Assembly (NCBI RefSeq): GCF_018873765.1
Contig: NC_057923.1
Location: forward strand, 55,608,593 to 55,672,592
Source: Telopea speciosissima
Taxonomy: Eukaryota; Streptophyta; Magnoliopsida; Proteales; Proteaceae
Direction: 5' to 3'
DNA length: 64,000 nucleotides
This document shows positions 1 to 14,405 of the stretch, in pieces. The translations under genes were made by a program, and so were the position numbers. Numbering within the stretch: position 1 is the stretch's first letter; each line of letters opens with the position of its first letter. The notes beneath the pieces were generated by a model, which saw only the letters and a list, made by a program, of their open reading frames with translations, searched no databases and was not told the DNA's origin.

Positions 1-251
1 TTAATGATTGATTTAGGTGTCTTTCAATAACTTTATGCTTTGCACACTATACTTTTGCTTCTTTTTTTTTTTATCCGATCTCGATATAGCTTTGATTTTG
101 GTTCTTTAGGGGAAACCTTGCCAACCTGATTTGGTTCCAAGGAGAAGGTGTTGTTAGGATATAAATTTTCTGTGCTTTAAGTTTTCTTGGACTTCTAAGA
201 CCAACAGTTTTTAAACAATGAGAGAAGGTCATGGAAAATGAATCCAACTAT

Positions 252-368
252 CCACATGGGGACAGGTGGGGATAGATCTGACCCCTCTATAGGACATAGG
301 TCCCACATCTTAGAGGAGGATCCCACACTCCCATGGAGGGTTCAGATCTATCACCACCCATCCCCATG
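252..368. repeat. Foldback (hairpin) element F0
   Basis: The two ends are imperfect reverse complements: the left arm contains CATGGGGACAGGTGGGGATA and the right arm contains ATCACCACCCATCCCCATG, with a short centre holding a second inner inverted pair. No coding capacity. It resembles the other foldback elements of this window in design but not in arm sequence. Confidence 0.55.
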
Positions 369-890
369 AAAAATGATCTGAAGAGAGATTCCACTGCATC
401 AAAAACAAAAAAAAACAAAAACAGAAGAAAAGAAAAGGTCTACTTATTCTACTCGATAAAACATATTAGACAAGAAGAAATGACCTTTCCTAGATTAGGC
501 GGCGAATCCTCATTGTGTACTATCTAGCCATTGATTTCCGTCTCTGTCTTACCAAGATTAATAAATTTATCTCTCTTTGCAATTTCAATTTTCTTTTTTT
601 TTCTTTTGTTGGCTTCCAAAAATATGCCTGACCCGAGGGATAAGAATCTAAAGATCACCGTCTCACCGATAGTCCCATCAATGATGGTTTCGTTTGTTTT
701 TAAAGAAAATGTTTTTTTTCTCTTACTTTTTTTGTGAATACAAATTTTAATAAGCCCAAAGAAGAAAAAACTTAAGCGAGGATGGGCAGACCAAAGGATG
801 AAACATAAAACCTTACACAAGCTTAAAACTACAAATACAAAACAAAGATGAACAACAAAAAATGTTCTAAAAGGGCACTATGGACAGGGA
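369..890. other. Non-coding, low-complexity stretch
   Basis: Runs of A and T and short purine tracts. The small open frames here are rich in Lys, Phe or Leu codons produced by homopolymers and have no recognisable domain. Nothing else is seen. Confidence 0.5.
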
Positions 891-894
891 TGGG

Positions 895-1245
895 GAATCT
901 TGTTGTACGATGTTTTGTATTTCTTCACTTGGTTTGTGGGTTGATTTCGAAGGGCCGATAAAGACATGGGTATTTCGATAAAATTCCTATATAAGGTTTC
1001 CCTATAAATATGTAGCGAGGGTTTTTTCTCTGTTTCACAATCTGAGAGAGATGCGAAGACGAGCGGTTATAACCCTATTCTCCATTTATAGCAAAATAGA
1101 TCTCATCTCACCGTAGACATATACAATCTTGTTGAACTACGCAAATATTTGTGTTCATTATATGATTATTGTTTGTAATTTCCATTCTTTATTGCATAAT
1201 GTCCACAAATCTCAATTAAAAGGTTTCAAGAGGAAACAATCATAT
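895..1245 (+). repeat. Solo-LTR-like relic
   Basis: A TATA-like stretch (TATAAATATGT near 1001) is followed by a leader and then a segment reading like the R/U5 part of a plant LTR (CATCTCACCGTAGACATATA, then a GAACTACGCAAATATT stretch near 1135). No internal retrotransposon domains follow, so this would be a solo LTR or truncated LTR. Ends were not defined. Confidence 0.4.
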
Positions 1246-1571
1246 GCCTCTCTCTCTATATATTTTTCATAAACACACAAAAACAAAAAGAAGGCAACTA
1301 TTCCATGACGCAATTGCCGCCATAATAGGGCTGTATTTTTTTCTTCATTCAACCATTTAAAAATATATTTGTTCTGTTTTGCAGAATGTTTAAATATGTT
1401 TTTTTGTTATGCTCTTTATAAATCAACATCAAATTTCTAGAAACTTTTTTTTGTAAGGAGCTAATGGATATTCTCATTAGTTTACACTAAAATTTAAATT
1501 CTCACCGAGTCATGTCGGCCGCCTGAACTGTTCTAATAATCTAAGAGTGCTATGCTAGCTACAAGTAACAG

Positions 1572-1713
1572 GATCCTCTACTCACACAGGCAGGGGCGCA
1601 ATGACCGCCGTATCCCCACCTGGGCAGGTGCTTGGGCAATGGGTAGGGCGGTCATTGCCCCTGCCTGTGTGAGGAAGCACAACAGGCGGGACGGGCAGCG
1701 GTAGTAGAGGATC
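1572..1713. repeat. Foldback element F1 in PRX1 upstream region
   Basis: Terminal GATCCTCTA at 1572 is answered by TAGAGGATC at 1705-1713. Strong inner arms (CACACAGGCAGGGGC against GCCCCTGCCTGTGTG) flank a centre with GGGTAGGGCGGTCATTGCCC, the core shared with other foldback elements here. It lies about 300 bp upstream of the PRX1 start codon. Confidence 0.7.
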
Positions 1714-1741
1714 TAAATTGCAAGTAACAGCAATACAGATT

Positions 1742-1886
1742 TTCTACGGTGCCCTTCCCGTAGTAGCCTGTGCGGTCTAGACAGAGCGTCGCACCTTACC
1801 CCTGTTCGGACAAGGAGTTCAGGCAAGGGTAAGGCGGACATTGCACGCGGCGCTCTGTCTGGGCTGCACAGGCATCTCCCTTTATA
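1742..1886. repeat. Foldback element F2 in PRX1 upstream region
   Basis: Left arm AGCCTGTGCGGTCTAGACAG pairs with right arm CTGTCTGGGCTGCACAGGC. The centre carries GGGTAAGGCGGACATTGC, a variant of the foldback core. It lies about 30 bp after F1 and about 130 bp before the PRX1 start codon, so the two hairpins fill the proximal upstream region. Confidence 0.65.
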
Positions 1887-2012
1887 CTGTACTCTCTTAA
1901 TCTATTTGTAGCAGCCCATTTCAGTTGTTCCTGAGAATTTGTATTGATGCCCCCCCACCTCCCCTGCTCCTCCCTTTCTTAGAATCTGTTTCATTCATCA
2001 AAGAGCTAAACC

Positions 2013-3584
<1,572 letters not shown>

Positions 3585-3599
3585 GGGGGACCATATGTA

Positions 3600-4040
3600 G
3601 AAGGGATATTGATCTATTAAAGTATGTTATGAACCTATGATAGTAGATATTTTCTCAAAATGAAACATTGGGAAAGAGAAAAAAAATGTCGGTTGGATTG
3701 CTTCCTCCATTATTGGATAAGTAATAATGTATGAATGGTTGTGCTTTTCTTATTTTCTGTAGTGTAATTCTTTTATGTTTCAAATCTATTTTGTATGTCC
3801 GAATTGGTATGATTTCTATTTCAATTCATGCACGGTGTGATTTCTATTTTAGAAGTTGTTTGGTTTGATTTATGCACCTTATTTTAATGAAATATAAATC
3901 GAATTTCATTAAAATAGATGAGTAACTCTTTCAATTTGGAAATTGAAATTGCATTCACTCTCTCTTTAATAAACACATAGTTAATTTGATGGGCAAAACA
4001 GTAATTTCATGTTAAATACAAAACATTGTCATTCTTCTTT
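3600..4040. other. PRX1 3' flank
   Basis: AT-rich sequence after the PRX1 stop codon, presumably 3' UTR and downstream spacer. No further gene or repeat was recognised. Confidence 0.4.
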
Positions 4041-4048
4041 CCTCGATG

Positions 4049-4390
4049 TAGGGGTGTCAATTGGTCCGGTTCTAGGCTGTCGGTCAGGTTCTCTAGCGGT
4101 TCCGGCTCTAAGATGTCAAGACCAGATCCGGACCAATAAGCTCACCGGTTCCAAATCTGAGATCCAGGACCATTAAGTAATGGGTGGTCTGGTTCCAGTT
4201 CCTAAGCGGGTCCAAACATTATTATAATGTAGAGCCCAAAACAAGGACAATGTGAGTTACTCTAGAAAAACAGTAGACGTTCCAATGTGTCAATGCATAT
4301 ATTATCGTCTCATGCGAACAGATATGTTAGACTTGAACTAATTTTGATGTCTATAATTTTCACACAATTCCTCATTAGACTTTGTTTATG

Positions 4391-4454
<64 letters not shown>

Positions 4455-4793
4455 TAACAAACTATTATAATAATTCACCATCTGTCATCACCAATTTGGT
4501 GATTCTTAAATAAAGATTTTTATTGAAATAATAATCTGTACATTGCAATTGTTAGGTATGAGTGGAGATAATACAAAAAAACACAGTTTTTGAAGTTGTT
4601 TTTCTTTTGTATGACATCATTTGTCAGATTTTATCAGATGATAATTCAGTCTTGGTCATTTCTTCCGGTTCTAACGGTTCCTTAACGATTCCTGAGACCA
4701 AATCAGATCCGGACCAATAACCTATCACTAAGACCAGATCCAGACCAATAAGCTATTGGATGGATCGGTTCCGATCCAAAATTGACACCACTA
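4049..4793. mobile_element. hAT-like non-autonomous element with 8-bp target duplication
   Basis: The left end TAGGGGTGTCAATTGG mirrors the right end TTGACACCACTA. The flanks CCTCGATG (4041-4048) and CCCCGATG (4794-4801) match at 7 of 8 positions, as expected for an 8-bp hAT target duplication. The interior is full of degenerate CCGGTTC/GACCAGATCC repeats and includes a (GA)28 microsatellite. No transposase is present. Terminal sequence of this type is common in plant hAT-related repeats; family assignment is inference. Confidence 0.6.
4397..4452 (+). repeat. (GA)28 microsatellite
   Basis: An uninterrupted GA dinucleotide run of 56 bp inside the hAT-like element. Likely length-polymorphic. 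Confidence 0.95.
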
Positions 4794-4799
4794 CCCCGA

Positions 4800-5890
4800 T
4801 GGTCTCACCATGCATGCACCACCACCATCCCCTTATCATCCCTGCCACCACCAGCCTCTTCAAAATCTATTCTCAGAAATAAAACTACCAAATGGATTTC
4901 TTATTTTTGAAATATTTCAGACTATTCTTAACAAAAATCTATTTATTGGCTATTTTAAAAACAATCTGAAATTAAAATAGAAATAATTCCAAACCCATGC
5001 CTTAGTTAAAATTTCTTATTTCATAGCTCAATTATTAGACGTAATTTTTTATTCAGCAATCCCAACCTTCCGATTAAACTTTAGATTCATTTTTAACTCC
5101 CACACCTTATTATTCATTGTCACAAATAATCTTCTTGGGTTTAATAAGAGGGTCTTCACCATGGGTGAAAGAAAAACTCGTCCTAAACATCTTTCACTGA
5201 AGAAACAATAAAAAATGATTTTACCGAAGAACAGTGTTCTCAGAACAGGAGAATTACCAAACAGAACCTAATTGACCGACAATTCTGTGAACACAGTCTC
5301 CATGTCCATTTATACATTGGTAAAAAGTGATTGACAGATTCAATGGGATTACATTCTTCTCTTGTTTTCAAAGGTTTTTTTGGCTGTTTCCAAGAGTGAT
5401 GTAAAAGTAATGTTTTTTAACTTTATATCAATCAGACAGGGACTGCTCTCTATTCCCATTTAATTGATAATAGACAAAGATAGAGGCGTAGAGCATCCAG
5501 CTTGCAACGACATTTCTGATGTGACACCAAACATGCCACCCCCCCCTCCCCTCAATAATCAAACACGTCATACCATCCATGCCTTTTTGGTTTATAGGGA
5601 CCTTATGTCATAGTAGGGTTAAGGCAGTGTAAGAATCCAAACAAACAATACACAATACCAGAAATATAACATGATTTAATAAGATTGTCTACGTCCATCT
5701 CAGAGAATTAAAGATTTTACATTAAACATGAAAAACTTTTTATGGGAACAGATGTCGAGACATCAAAATATATACATACGTATTAATACGTCACCTTCCA
5801 TGTGATGGAACTCTTGACCCATAAAATCCCATCACAAACTGCAACCACACCCTAAATAAGTCAACTAGGTGGGCATTCACTGTCTAGTGG
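4800..5890. other. Intergenic, no gene recognised
   Basis: AT-rich spacer with an early CACC-rich stretch and a C run near 5540. No open frame with recognisable content and no clear repeat borders were seen. Confidence 0.4.
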
Positions 5891-5901
5891 ATTCCCCGAA
5901 C

Positions 5902-6469
5902 TAGGGTTGCAATAGGGTTAGGTCGGGTCGGGTCTTTTAAAATCCTAGTCCAACCCTGAGTCCCCTTAGCTGGACCCAAGCCCAACCCGACTCTGACTCA
6001 GTGCCAATAAAATCCAACCATGACCCGCCCTCAGGGTTAGGCTGGGCAGACCTTGATTGACCCTAATCATGGGGGAGGGGGGTGGAAGGGAGATATGCAT
6101 GGGCTGGCCAGACTGGGAAGAAGAAGAAGAAAGAAGAAAAATAAAGAACAAGAAGAAGAAGACAGGGTCGGGTTAGGCCGGGCCAGGCTCAGCCCAAGGC
6201 CTTAACCTTGACTTGAAAAAAAATACACTTGGTATCAAGGGGTAGGGGCCCCAACTATCAACAATGTATAAACTGTTGATAGTTGGGGCCCCTACCCCTT
6301 GATATGGTTCTGATGAAAATCATACCAGGGGTATCCAAGCCCTAACTCAGGGCCAGAAATCCTAACCCTGACCCGCCCTCAAGGCCAAGGTATCTCAATC
6401 TAGGCCCTGTTCAAGCTCAGGGTGGACTAGGACAAAGCTCGGGCCGTCCGATTCAAACTTACACCCCTA
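5902..6469. mobile_element. hAT-like GGGT/CCGACC-rich element, copy 1
   Basis: Ends TAGGGTTGCAATAGGG and TTACACCCCTA, with flanks CCCCGAAC and GGCCGAAC matching at 6 of 8. The interior is rich in GGGTCGGG/CCCAACCC words with a GAAGAA purine tract. The same family occurs in opposite orientation at 29612-30148: after reverse complementing, the TTGCAACAGGGTTGGGTT ends and the following segments align. This copy is broken by a perfect palindrome at 6233-6304. No transposase. Confidence 0.55.
6233..6304. repeat. Perfect 31-bp palindrome with 10-nt loop
   Basis: Arm 1 (6233-6263, beginning TATCAAGGGGTAGGGGCC) and arm 2 (6274-6304, ending GGCCCCTACCCCTTGATA) are exact reverse complements over 31 bp, separated by ATGTATAAAC. 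It lies inside a diverged hAT-like element, so perfect arms suggest recent origin or arm homogenisation. It could be a very small MITE or a hairpin RNA source; nothing distinguishes these here. Confidence 0.9.
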
Positions 6470-6590
6470 GGCCGAACCTTGGATGGGAGACTCACTGATT
6501 GAGTTTGAAATGTGAAACCACTTAAGCCGTGCCTAGCATGCTCTACTTCAACCTAAGTTTTACCTTAGCCAAAAAAAAAAAAAAAAAAAA

Positions 6591-8185
6591 AAATACATGT
6601 ACCCCTTAAAATGCACCCAATATTTCTCATGCCCCTTAAGTTTCTGATAAGTCCACACGCGCCCCTTAAAAATTCCACATATCACCCCTATTTTATCCCC
6701 TAAAGCCATTTAAATCCACACCGTTAATTTTAGGGGTTAAATGCTAAAAACTTTTTCTTTGACCAAACTATCCTTTCTTCTACCACCCTGTAATTCTTCT
6801 TCTTTTACATACCACCACCACCACCCACCATTGCCGCAGCCACCACCACCACCATTAACACCAACACCGCCGTGCAGGTCCATCCCACACCATCCTCTTC
6901 CCCGTGCGATCCCTAAACTTCCCAAAACCTGCAACTCATCTCTCACAGGGTACCCTCTTCCGTAGGGCTTTGAGAAAGAAAGGGGTTAGAACCACCAAAG
7001 GTACAACCATGCCAAACCAAAACCAAAAGGGAAAGGAAACGCTTGAACTCAGGGTCAAGATCCCGTTCCAGAGCTTCGTTCCTAGGGGCAAAAATGGTGA
7101 TGTTGTGCTTACCCACTGCCTCCTCTAATGACTGCAAGAGAAAAGATTTCTCTACGAGTTCAGCAAGTTCCGGGTAATGTGAGTTGAGGAGAGCAACGAG
7201 GACTGAATTGGAATTGATTTGGCCTGAAATCGACGAATTTAATGGCTTTGCCCCAGTAGTTTCCTGCAATGCGGCACAAAATCCAGCCACGGATACAAAA
7301 TAAAACATGAAGAATAACCTAGTAACGCCATAGACTCTCAAATCCATGGTGACTGAGAGAAACGAGAGGAAATTAGTCGCAGAGATGCAAGAAGAGAATG
7401 CAATCAAGAGTTTAACCAACAAAAAATAATAATAAAAAACCAGAGCTTTAAGATGGATAATTGAATAACCCAGAAACCTGAAAATCTAATTGAAGACTCA
7501 AATCAATCAGCTTCAGAGAAATTTCATGTTTCGGGTAAAACCGGAAATCAGGTTAAAATAAAAAACCTTAATGCATAAAAACCTCCCACCTAATCAGGAC
7601 TAAGAGTTTCCGCTATTGGAGCTTCAAAGGTCCTTATCTTTGATGGGAACCCGGAATTTATTTTTCAAAATTGGAACAAATCTTCCCTGCTTCAGCAAGA
7701 ATAATCTTAAGTCTGCTTGAATCTGTAATTAATTTTGCTTAAAGCAACACAACAGACCCATTAATGGAAGCAGAGCTTTGAGTCCTGTGCGGAAGCAGAA
7801 GCACAATGGGCTTGTTGGATTCATGGATGAGTTGCGCTAATTTGTTTTGGCTTCATGGGAGAAACGGAGAAAGGGGAAAGGGAGAAAGGGAAGGTTGTTT
7901 TGGGTATTTAATTTTTTCAACATTTGTCATTTTTGTTTTTTAACTTAAGGGCATTTTTGTAATTATGCACATCAAGGGTATAACTGTACATTATCTTCTT
8001 CAAAATCTAATATATTATTATTTACCGTCTACAATTATTCAATTAACGGCATGGACTTAAATGACTTTAGGTTGAAAAGTAGGGAGTGTACATGAAATTT
8101 TGAGGGAATGCGTATGAACTTGTCGGAAGCTTAAGGGAGCATGAAGAATATTGGATTCATTTTAGGGGGTATGCGTATTTAACCC
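6591..8185. mobile_element. Mutator-like (Pack-MULE-like) element A carrying an FLA fragment
   Basis: Both ends share about 150 bp of inverted similarity: the left end has ACCCCTTAAAATGCACCCAA (from 6601) and TAAGTTTCTGATAAGTCCAC; the right end read backwards has ACCCCCTAAAATGAATCCAA and TAAGCTTCCGACAAGTTCAT, continuing to a shared CCGTTAATT. The ends also resemble those of element B (CACCCAATATT words), so A and B are one family. A 22-nt A run replaces the expected outermost bases on the left, hiding the target duplication. No transposase. The interior holds a fasciclin-like gene fragment. Confidence 0.65.
7033..7347 (-). pseudogene. Captured 5' fragment of a fasciclin-like arabinogalactan protein gene
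   Basis: The intact gene would encode a GPI-anchored cell-wall/plasma-membrane adhesion-type FLA. The fragment starts at an ATG (7347) with a signal peptide (RLFFMFYFVSVAGFCAALQ), then reaches the first fasciclin domain with SNSVLVALLNSHYPELAELV and HNITIFAPRNEALERDLDPE, a pattern typical of the FLA15-18 group. After EFKRFL (about 7033) similarity stops and the frame continues into unrelated sequence until a stop at 6943. Only the 5' end of the gene, with apparent 5' UTR to about 7560 or beyond, is present, inside the inverted repeats of element A. The functional FLA lies elsewhere; this copy is probably non-functional. Confidence 0.75.
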
Positions 8186-8189
8186 TTTT

Positions 8190-9600
8190 TGTTTTGAGGG
8201 TAATGGATTAGACCAATTCTTAGAGGAAAGGGAATAAAGATGAAGTGGTTAAGCAATATATAACCACTAGCTAGAGTCAATTAAGTTCTTATATTTATCA
8301 ATAAATAACCACTAAAGTCAAATTAAGTATAGTATATGATGTAACAAAATCCATTCTTGTCCCGACCAATATAACCAATTTTAACTACTCTCTATTAGAA
8401 TATGACAGATGAGTACTACTTAATCAACATATATAGTATAAATATATATCCCTTAATTATCTTCTTTATTTGGTGATATTTGTCAAAGCAATGATAGAAA
8501 AAACCTTTAGAAAAATCCTGATGAAGTCCCCAATTTCTTGGCCTGTGCATGTCCCGCTGAGCCACCTTTGTAAATTCCGCAGGTATCCCATGCATGGTTG
8601 GGAGGACAGGTTGCTTAAACATTCTAAGTCAAGATGTTGGGGTTTGAAAGTAATGAAGCTTAATAGTCTATATAAGAGGAGTCCCTTGACCGTTGTTTTC
8701 GAATGGGCGTGAGAGGAGAGAGAGGATATGCAAAAAAGAATGAAAAACGAACGGTATGGATTTTAAACGTTTATATTTCAAAAATAAAGGCACTATTCTC
8801 ATATAAATTGAGGAATCCTCATTTGAAATACATGCTTCTATTTTTGGTATTCGTGTATTGACCTTGAGTTGAAAGTGATACATATCATGAAAAATGTAGC
8901 CCTTCGAATCATTTTTACGTCGGTGAAAAAATCAGGCTGATCAGAGTTTTGGAGAGAGAAATATGGTCAGTTAAGTCCAAGGTCTTAAAAAATGCCAAAA
9001 AAACAGTGTTTAAAATGAAAGGGCTTGCCGTTTGCCATTTTTTACCATATATTTACCAAACATACGGCAAAACGTGTTTAAAACAGAGTTTTAAACGCGT
9101 TTTTGCTAACAGTGCTTACAACCTCTTAACAACCCTTCAAAATCAACCCACTAATAGGCTGAACCCTTCCGGTGCTGTGAAGGAAAACTTTCTCCGTAAT
9201 GGTCCATATAAAAAAAATGGAGGAAGTTTCTAAGATTGATGGAGTAAGAAAAGAAGAGTAATTATAGTAGTTGGATAGGACATGAGGGGTATTTCGGAAA
9301 CTTCGTTCAATAGGATTATTTGGAGTTCCATCCAATCGACAATGTATTAATAAAAAATAGTTAAAATTTGGCAAATTAGATGAATATATACTCTCAAACT
9401 TCTTATTGATCAACTTCATCCATGTGTAATTCACGTTGATTTTAATAAAATTTCTCATTATTTCTATCCAAAAAACCACTTTTTATTGATCAAGGATTCT
9501 TTAATTTGTCCCATTAACAATTTCTTTATTATCAATCATTCTAATTATGGTATCTATTGGATAACCCATTTATTACAAACCAAAAAATACAGAAATTAAG
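8190..9600. other. Intergenic, no gene recognised
   Basis: AT-rich spacer between element A and the 3' end of PRX2. A stretch near 8985-9120 with repeated GTGTTTAAAA/TTTTAAACGCG words looks like a small MITE, without definable ends. Open frames have no family features. Confidence 0.4.
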
Positions 9601-9626
9601 GAGATGAGGGAGGGCTCTTTCTTGCT

Positions 9627-11586
<1,960 letters not shown>

Positions 11587-11660
11587 GTCTTCTGTTGAGT
11601 TTGAAGTCTACACTCTAATAAATATGAGTTGTGTACCCCTTAGGCATGGACGACATTGGT

Positions 11661-11667
11661 ATTTATA
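11661..11667 (-). promoter_or_regulatory. TATA box of PRX2
   Basis: On the minus strand CTATAAATACC lies about 75 bp upstream of the PRX2 ATG, a normal spacing for a plant core promoter with a short 5' UTR. Confidence 0.55.
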
Positions 11668-11896
11668 GTTTTTATAGATTGAGTGTGAGAGAGACAAACA
11701 AGGGTTGGGCTTTGGGAGTTTGGTAGAGAATATCAAAGAACTTTACTTGCAGAGAACAACTACTGCGTAGAAGTTTATTACAGGGCGGCTCTAAAAAGTG
11801 AAACCAACCACTCCAAGAATATGACCTGAACGATGTACACTTTAAATGAACCACTCTTTATTGTTTTAATGGGTCACTGTTTTCATGGGTTTAGAA

Positions 11897-12732
11897 GTAG
11901 GGGGTATCAAACCCTAGTCCGAACCCACAAACTGGACCGGACCAACTGAAATTAAGCCTATTGGATTGGTTTCAGTTAGGGTTTTATGACACCAAACCTA
12001 AATTGGACCGCACCGAAATTGTTAAGAAACTAAAGCGACCTTAGAAAATCAGATCAAAATTGAATCCAAACTGATGTAGACCAATAAGAAATCGATACCT
12101 ATGATTGGTGAAGCCTGATTTCGGTTCAGAAAGTGCATTTGGGATCTTTTGGAGGGCTTTTTTCGACCTCGAAACGACCTTGGATGGCCTAAAAAAGGCA
12201 TATGTCATTGCCAAAGGTGGTGTGTAATGTTGGGCTCGACGAGACTTCCGAATCGATATGTTTTAAGACATGTGTTATGTTTTAGTCCGATCCTGTCCGC
12301 TTTGACATTTCTGTACTTTCTCGGGTTAGGACTTTTCTATAAAGTGTTCTTATCTCTTTGAGAGGTATGTGAGTAAAATCTGAGGGTTTATAATATTTTC
12401 AGAGATATAATGAAAATTCATTTTGTTGCTCGAGTGTGGACGTAGCTTCCTATCCTGAGGGTGAACCACATAAATCTTCTGTGTTGTGTGTTGTTTCTTT
12501 TTTTTTTTTTTATAATAAAAAGACTATTTTTTATAATAAAAAGACTATTTTTTCCATACTACATATTTACATGGTAAACCAAACCCAAATTGATGCCGAA
12601 CCAATAACAAATAGATAAGAGAAATCGAAACTGGTGCATCCTTATTGGATTGGTTTTGGACGCACTCATTTTCATACTGAAACCGGTGAAACCAAACCAA
12701 AACCGGTCCAAAGTTACCGATTGACACCCCTA
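11897..12732. mobile_element. hAT-like element with nested LTR relic
   Basis: Ends TAGGGGGTATCAAACC and GATTGACACCCCTA; flanks GTTTAGAA and GCTTAGAA match at 7 of 8 if one base is allowed at the left border. The interior has ACCGAACC/AAACCGGTCC words of the same sort as the 4.0-kb element. Between about 12290 and 12500 is an LTR-like stretch (TTTCTATAAAGTGTTC, then TGGACGTAGCTTCC and GTGAACCACATAAATC), suggesting a truncated or solo LTR inside. Confidence 0.5.
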
Positions 12733-12837
12733 GCTTAGAAATGTAGAACTACAAAAATAATGACTGAGATGCATGGGCTATCCAACCCCCACCCTCCAGC
12801 TGCTCCTAATAAAATAACTAATAATTCTGATAAAATT

Positions 12838-12874
12838 AAAGAGAGAGAGAGAGAGAGGGAGAGAGAGAGAGAGT
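12838..12874 (+). repeat. Imperfect (GA)n microsatellite
   Basis: AGAGAGAG run interrupted once by GGG. Simple repeat. Confidence 0.85.
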
Positions 12875-13059
12875 GTACTAGACTAGATTTGTGGTCGAGA
12901 ACAAAGAATGGTCAAAGTTCAAACAGGGCTGCCCAGCAGGATATGCAAGTACACTTTCAATTAATAAAACTAATAAAATCAAGGTTGCGTAAGTAAAATG
13001 ACGATTAGGACATCACAGTTGTAATTATGGGTAAGAGTTTGGCAACTGAGACTAAGAAT

Positions 13060-13215
13060 TTTTTTCCTCTCCTGTCCGCTCACATGGGGTGCGAAATGAT
13101 GACTTAATTTCGCCCGGGCAGTGTGTTCGGGTAGGAGGTTAGGTCGTCATTTTACACCCCCATGTGAGGGGATAGCACGGTCCTGTCCGAGCAACGAACA
13201 TGAGAGGATAACGAT
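13060..13215. repeat. Foldback element F6
   Basis: Left arm CTCACATGGGGTGCGAAATG pairs with right arm CATTTTACACCCCCATGTGA; outer CCTCTCCTGTCCG words are echoed by the CGGTCCTGTCCG and GAGAGGATAACG end. The core GGTTAGGTCGTCATTTT is present. Confidence 0.65.
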
Positions 13216-13229
13216 TCCTAAGAATAATG

Positions 13230-13450
13230 GTCCACTAATAAATCAATTGAATCGGTTGACTTCAGTTGCGTCAACTTGGAATCGATCGAGGCTGATTTAG
13301 AATATACCCGATTCCTTTCATAACTGAGTCCAACCAACTTAAACCAACTCAAACAATGTCCGGCTAATTTCAACCGAATCTGACTGATTGTGGAACAATT
13401 CAACTTAAAATCATATTCAAAACGATGGAAACCGATCCACATACCTCTAC
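13230..13450. repeat. Relic of a hAT-like CGGTT/AACCG-rich repeat
   Basis: Dense degenerate words such as TTGAATCGGTTGAC, GAATCGATCGA and AACCGATCCAC, as in the interiors of the hAT-like elements at 4.0 and 11.9 kb. No clear ends. Confidence 0.35.
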
Positions 13451-13504
13451 ATTAGCCACACAAGCATAGACAACAAACAATATTATTTTAAACATGGGAG
13501 AAAG

Positions 13505-13662
13505 TATGCCACCCGATCGTGCAACACACACCACCTCTGCACCCAGACACAACGAGATGCGTGATGATCACCACACCCCCTGAAAAGATAGAAATAACCA
13601 AGGGTGTGATTGTCATTTCACACACCCCTATGTCTGGCCGCAAGGGTGGCATGCGTTATCCG
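13505..13662. repeat. Foldback element F7
   Basis: Outer arms TATGCCACCCGATCG and GGGTGGCATGCG pair, and inner CACCCAGACACAACG pairs loosely with CCCCTATGTCTGGCC. The core appears as GTGTGATTGTCATTTCA. Confidence 0.6.
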
Positions 13663-13885
13663 ACCAGGTGGCTGTTCTATTTCCTTTTAACATTTATTTA
13701 AATAAGAGAAAAGGAAATACACATGTCAGAGTCTATCTCTCTCCTCATCTCTATCCTCATTAAATTTGTGGATCCCTTTCTCTCTCCTCAATATATGTAC
13801 CATTTTGTTCTCTGCAATTTGCTTGTCCGGTAAGGTGGCACTATAAACATGCAACATGTAAACCCCTCTTCTTTTATTTAAGGGA

Positions 13886-14052
13886 GAATGTTTTCTGTGT
13901 GGGACGCAGGGGACATGCCCATGCACAACAGGGGCTAGAATGACTGCCATATTCCCCATGTATGGTGGAAATTCTACCCCCTTTTATGCCATTGCGTGTG
14001 CTCTCATTGGTTGATGCACGCGACATGATCCCTATGTCCCACCTAAAAAACA
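13886..14052. repeat. Foldback element F8
   Basis: Left arm GTGGGACGCAGGGGACATG, then CCATGCAC, pairs with GTGCACGCG-like and CATGATCCCTATGTCCCAC on the right. The core-like centre is GGCTAGAATGACTGCC. Confidence 0.6.
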
Positions 14053-14405
14053 ATGCCCCTTTATTTAATCATAAAAGATAAGTATTTCTAAATGAAATAA
14101 GGGACTTTTTTCTTTTTATAGTTAGGCCGCAAGACTTATGAACCCTTATTTGTGAGGTGTTGGTCCTTGTCAATTGAGCAACCCCTTGGGGTAAGGGACA
14201 TTGTCGATTAAAGAACACCTAGAAAACAATGCCCCTTTATTTAATCATAAAAGATAAGTATTTTTAAATGAAATAAGGGACTTTTTTTTTTTTTTGATAA
14301 TTAGGCCGCAAGAAGAGTTGGACTTATGAACCCTTATTTGTGAGGTGTTGGTCCTTGTCACTTGAGCAACCCCTTGGGGTAAGGGACATTGTCGTTTAAA
14401 GAACT
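14048..14405 (+). repeat. Tandem duplication, two units of about 175-185 bp
   Basis: The unit beginning AACAATGCCCCTTTATTTAA and ending GGGGTAAGGGACATTGTCG occurs twice back to back (about 14048-14220 and 14224-14405). Differences are few: a longer T run and an AGAGTTGG insertion in unit 2. No coding content. The first unit directly abuts foldback element F8. Confidence 0.85.

Noticed and set aside
6478-6590. 5S-rRNA-like words (GGATGGGAGACTCAC) before an A run
   Set aside because: Too short and no other 5S boxes in order; could be the 3' part of a SINE but the 5' part was not found.
8416-9479. Open frames on both strands between element A and PRX2
   Set aside because: Overlapping in several frames, AT-driven, no domain or splice context.
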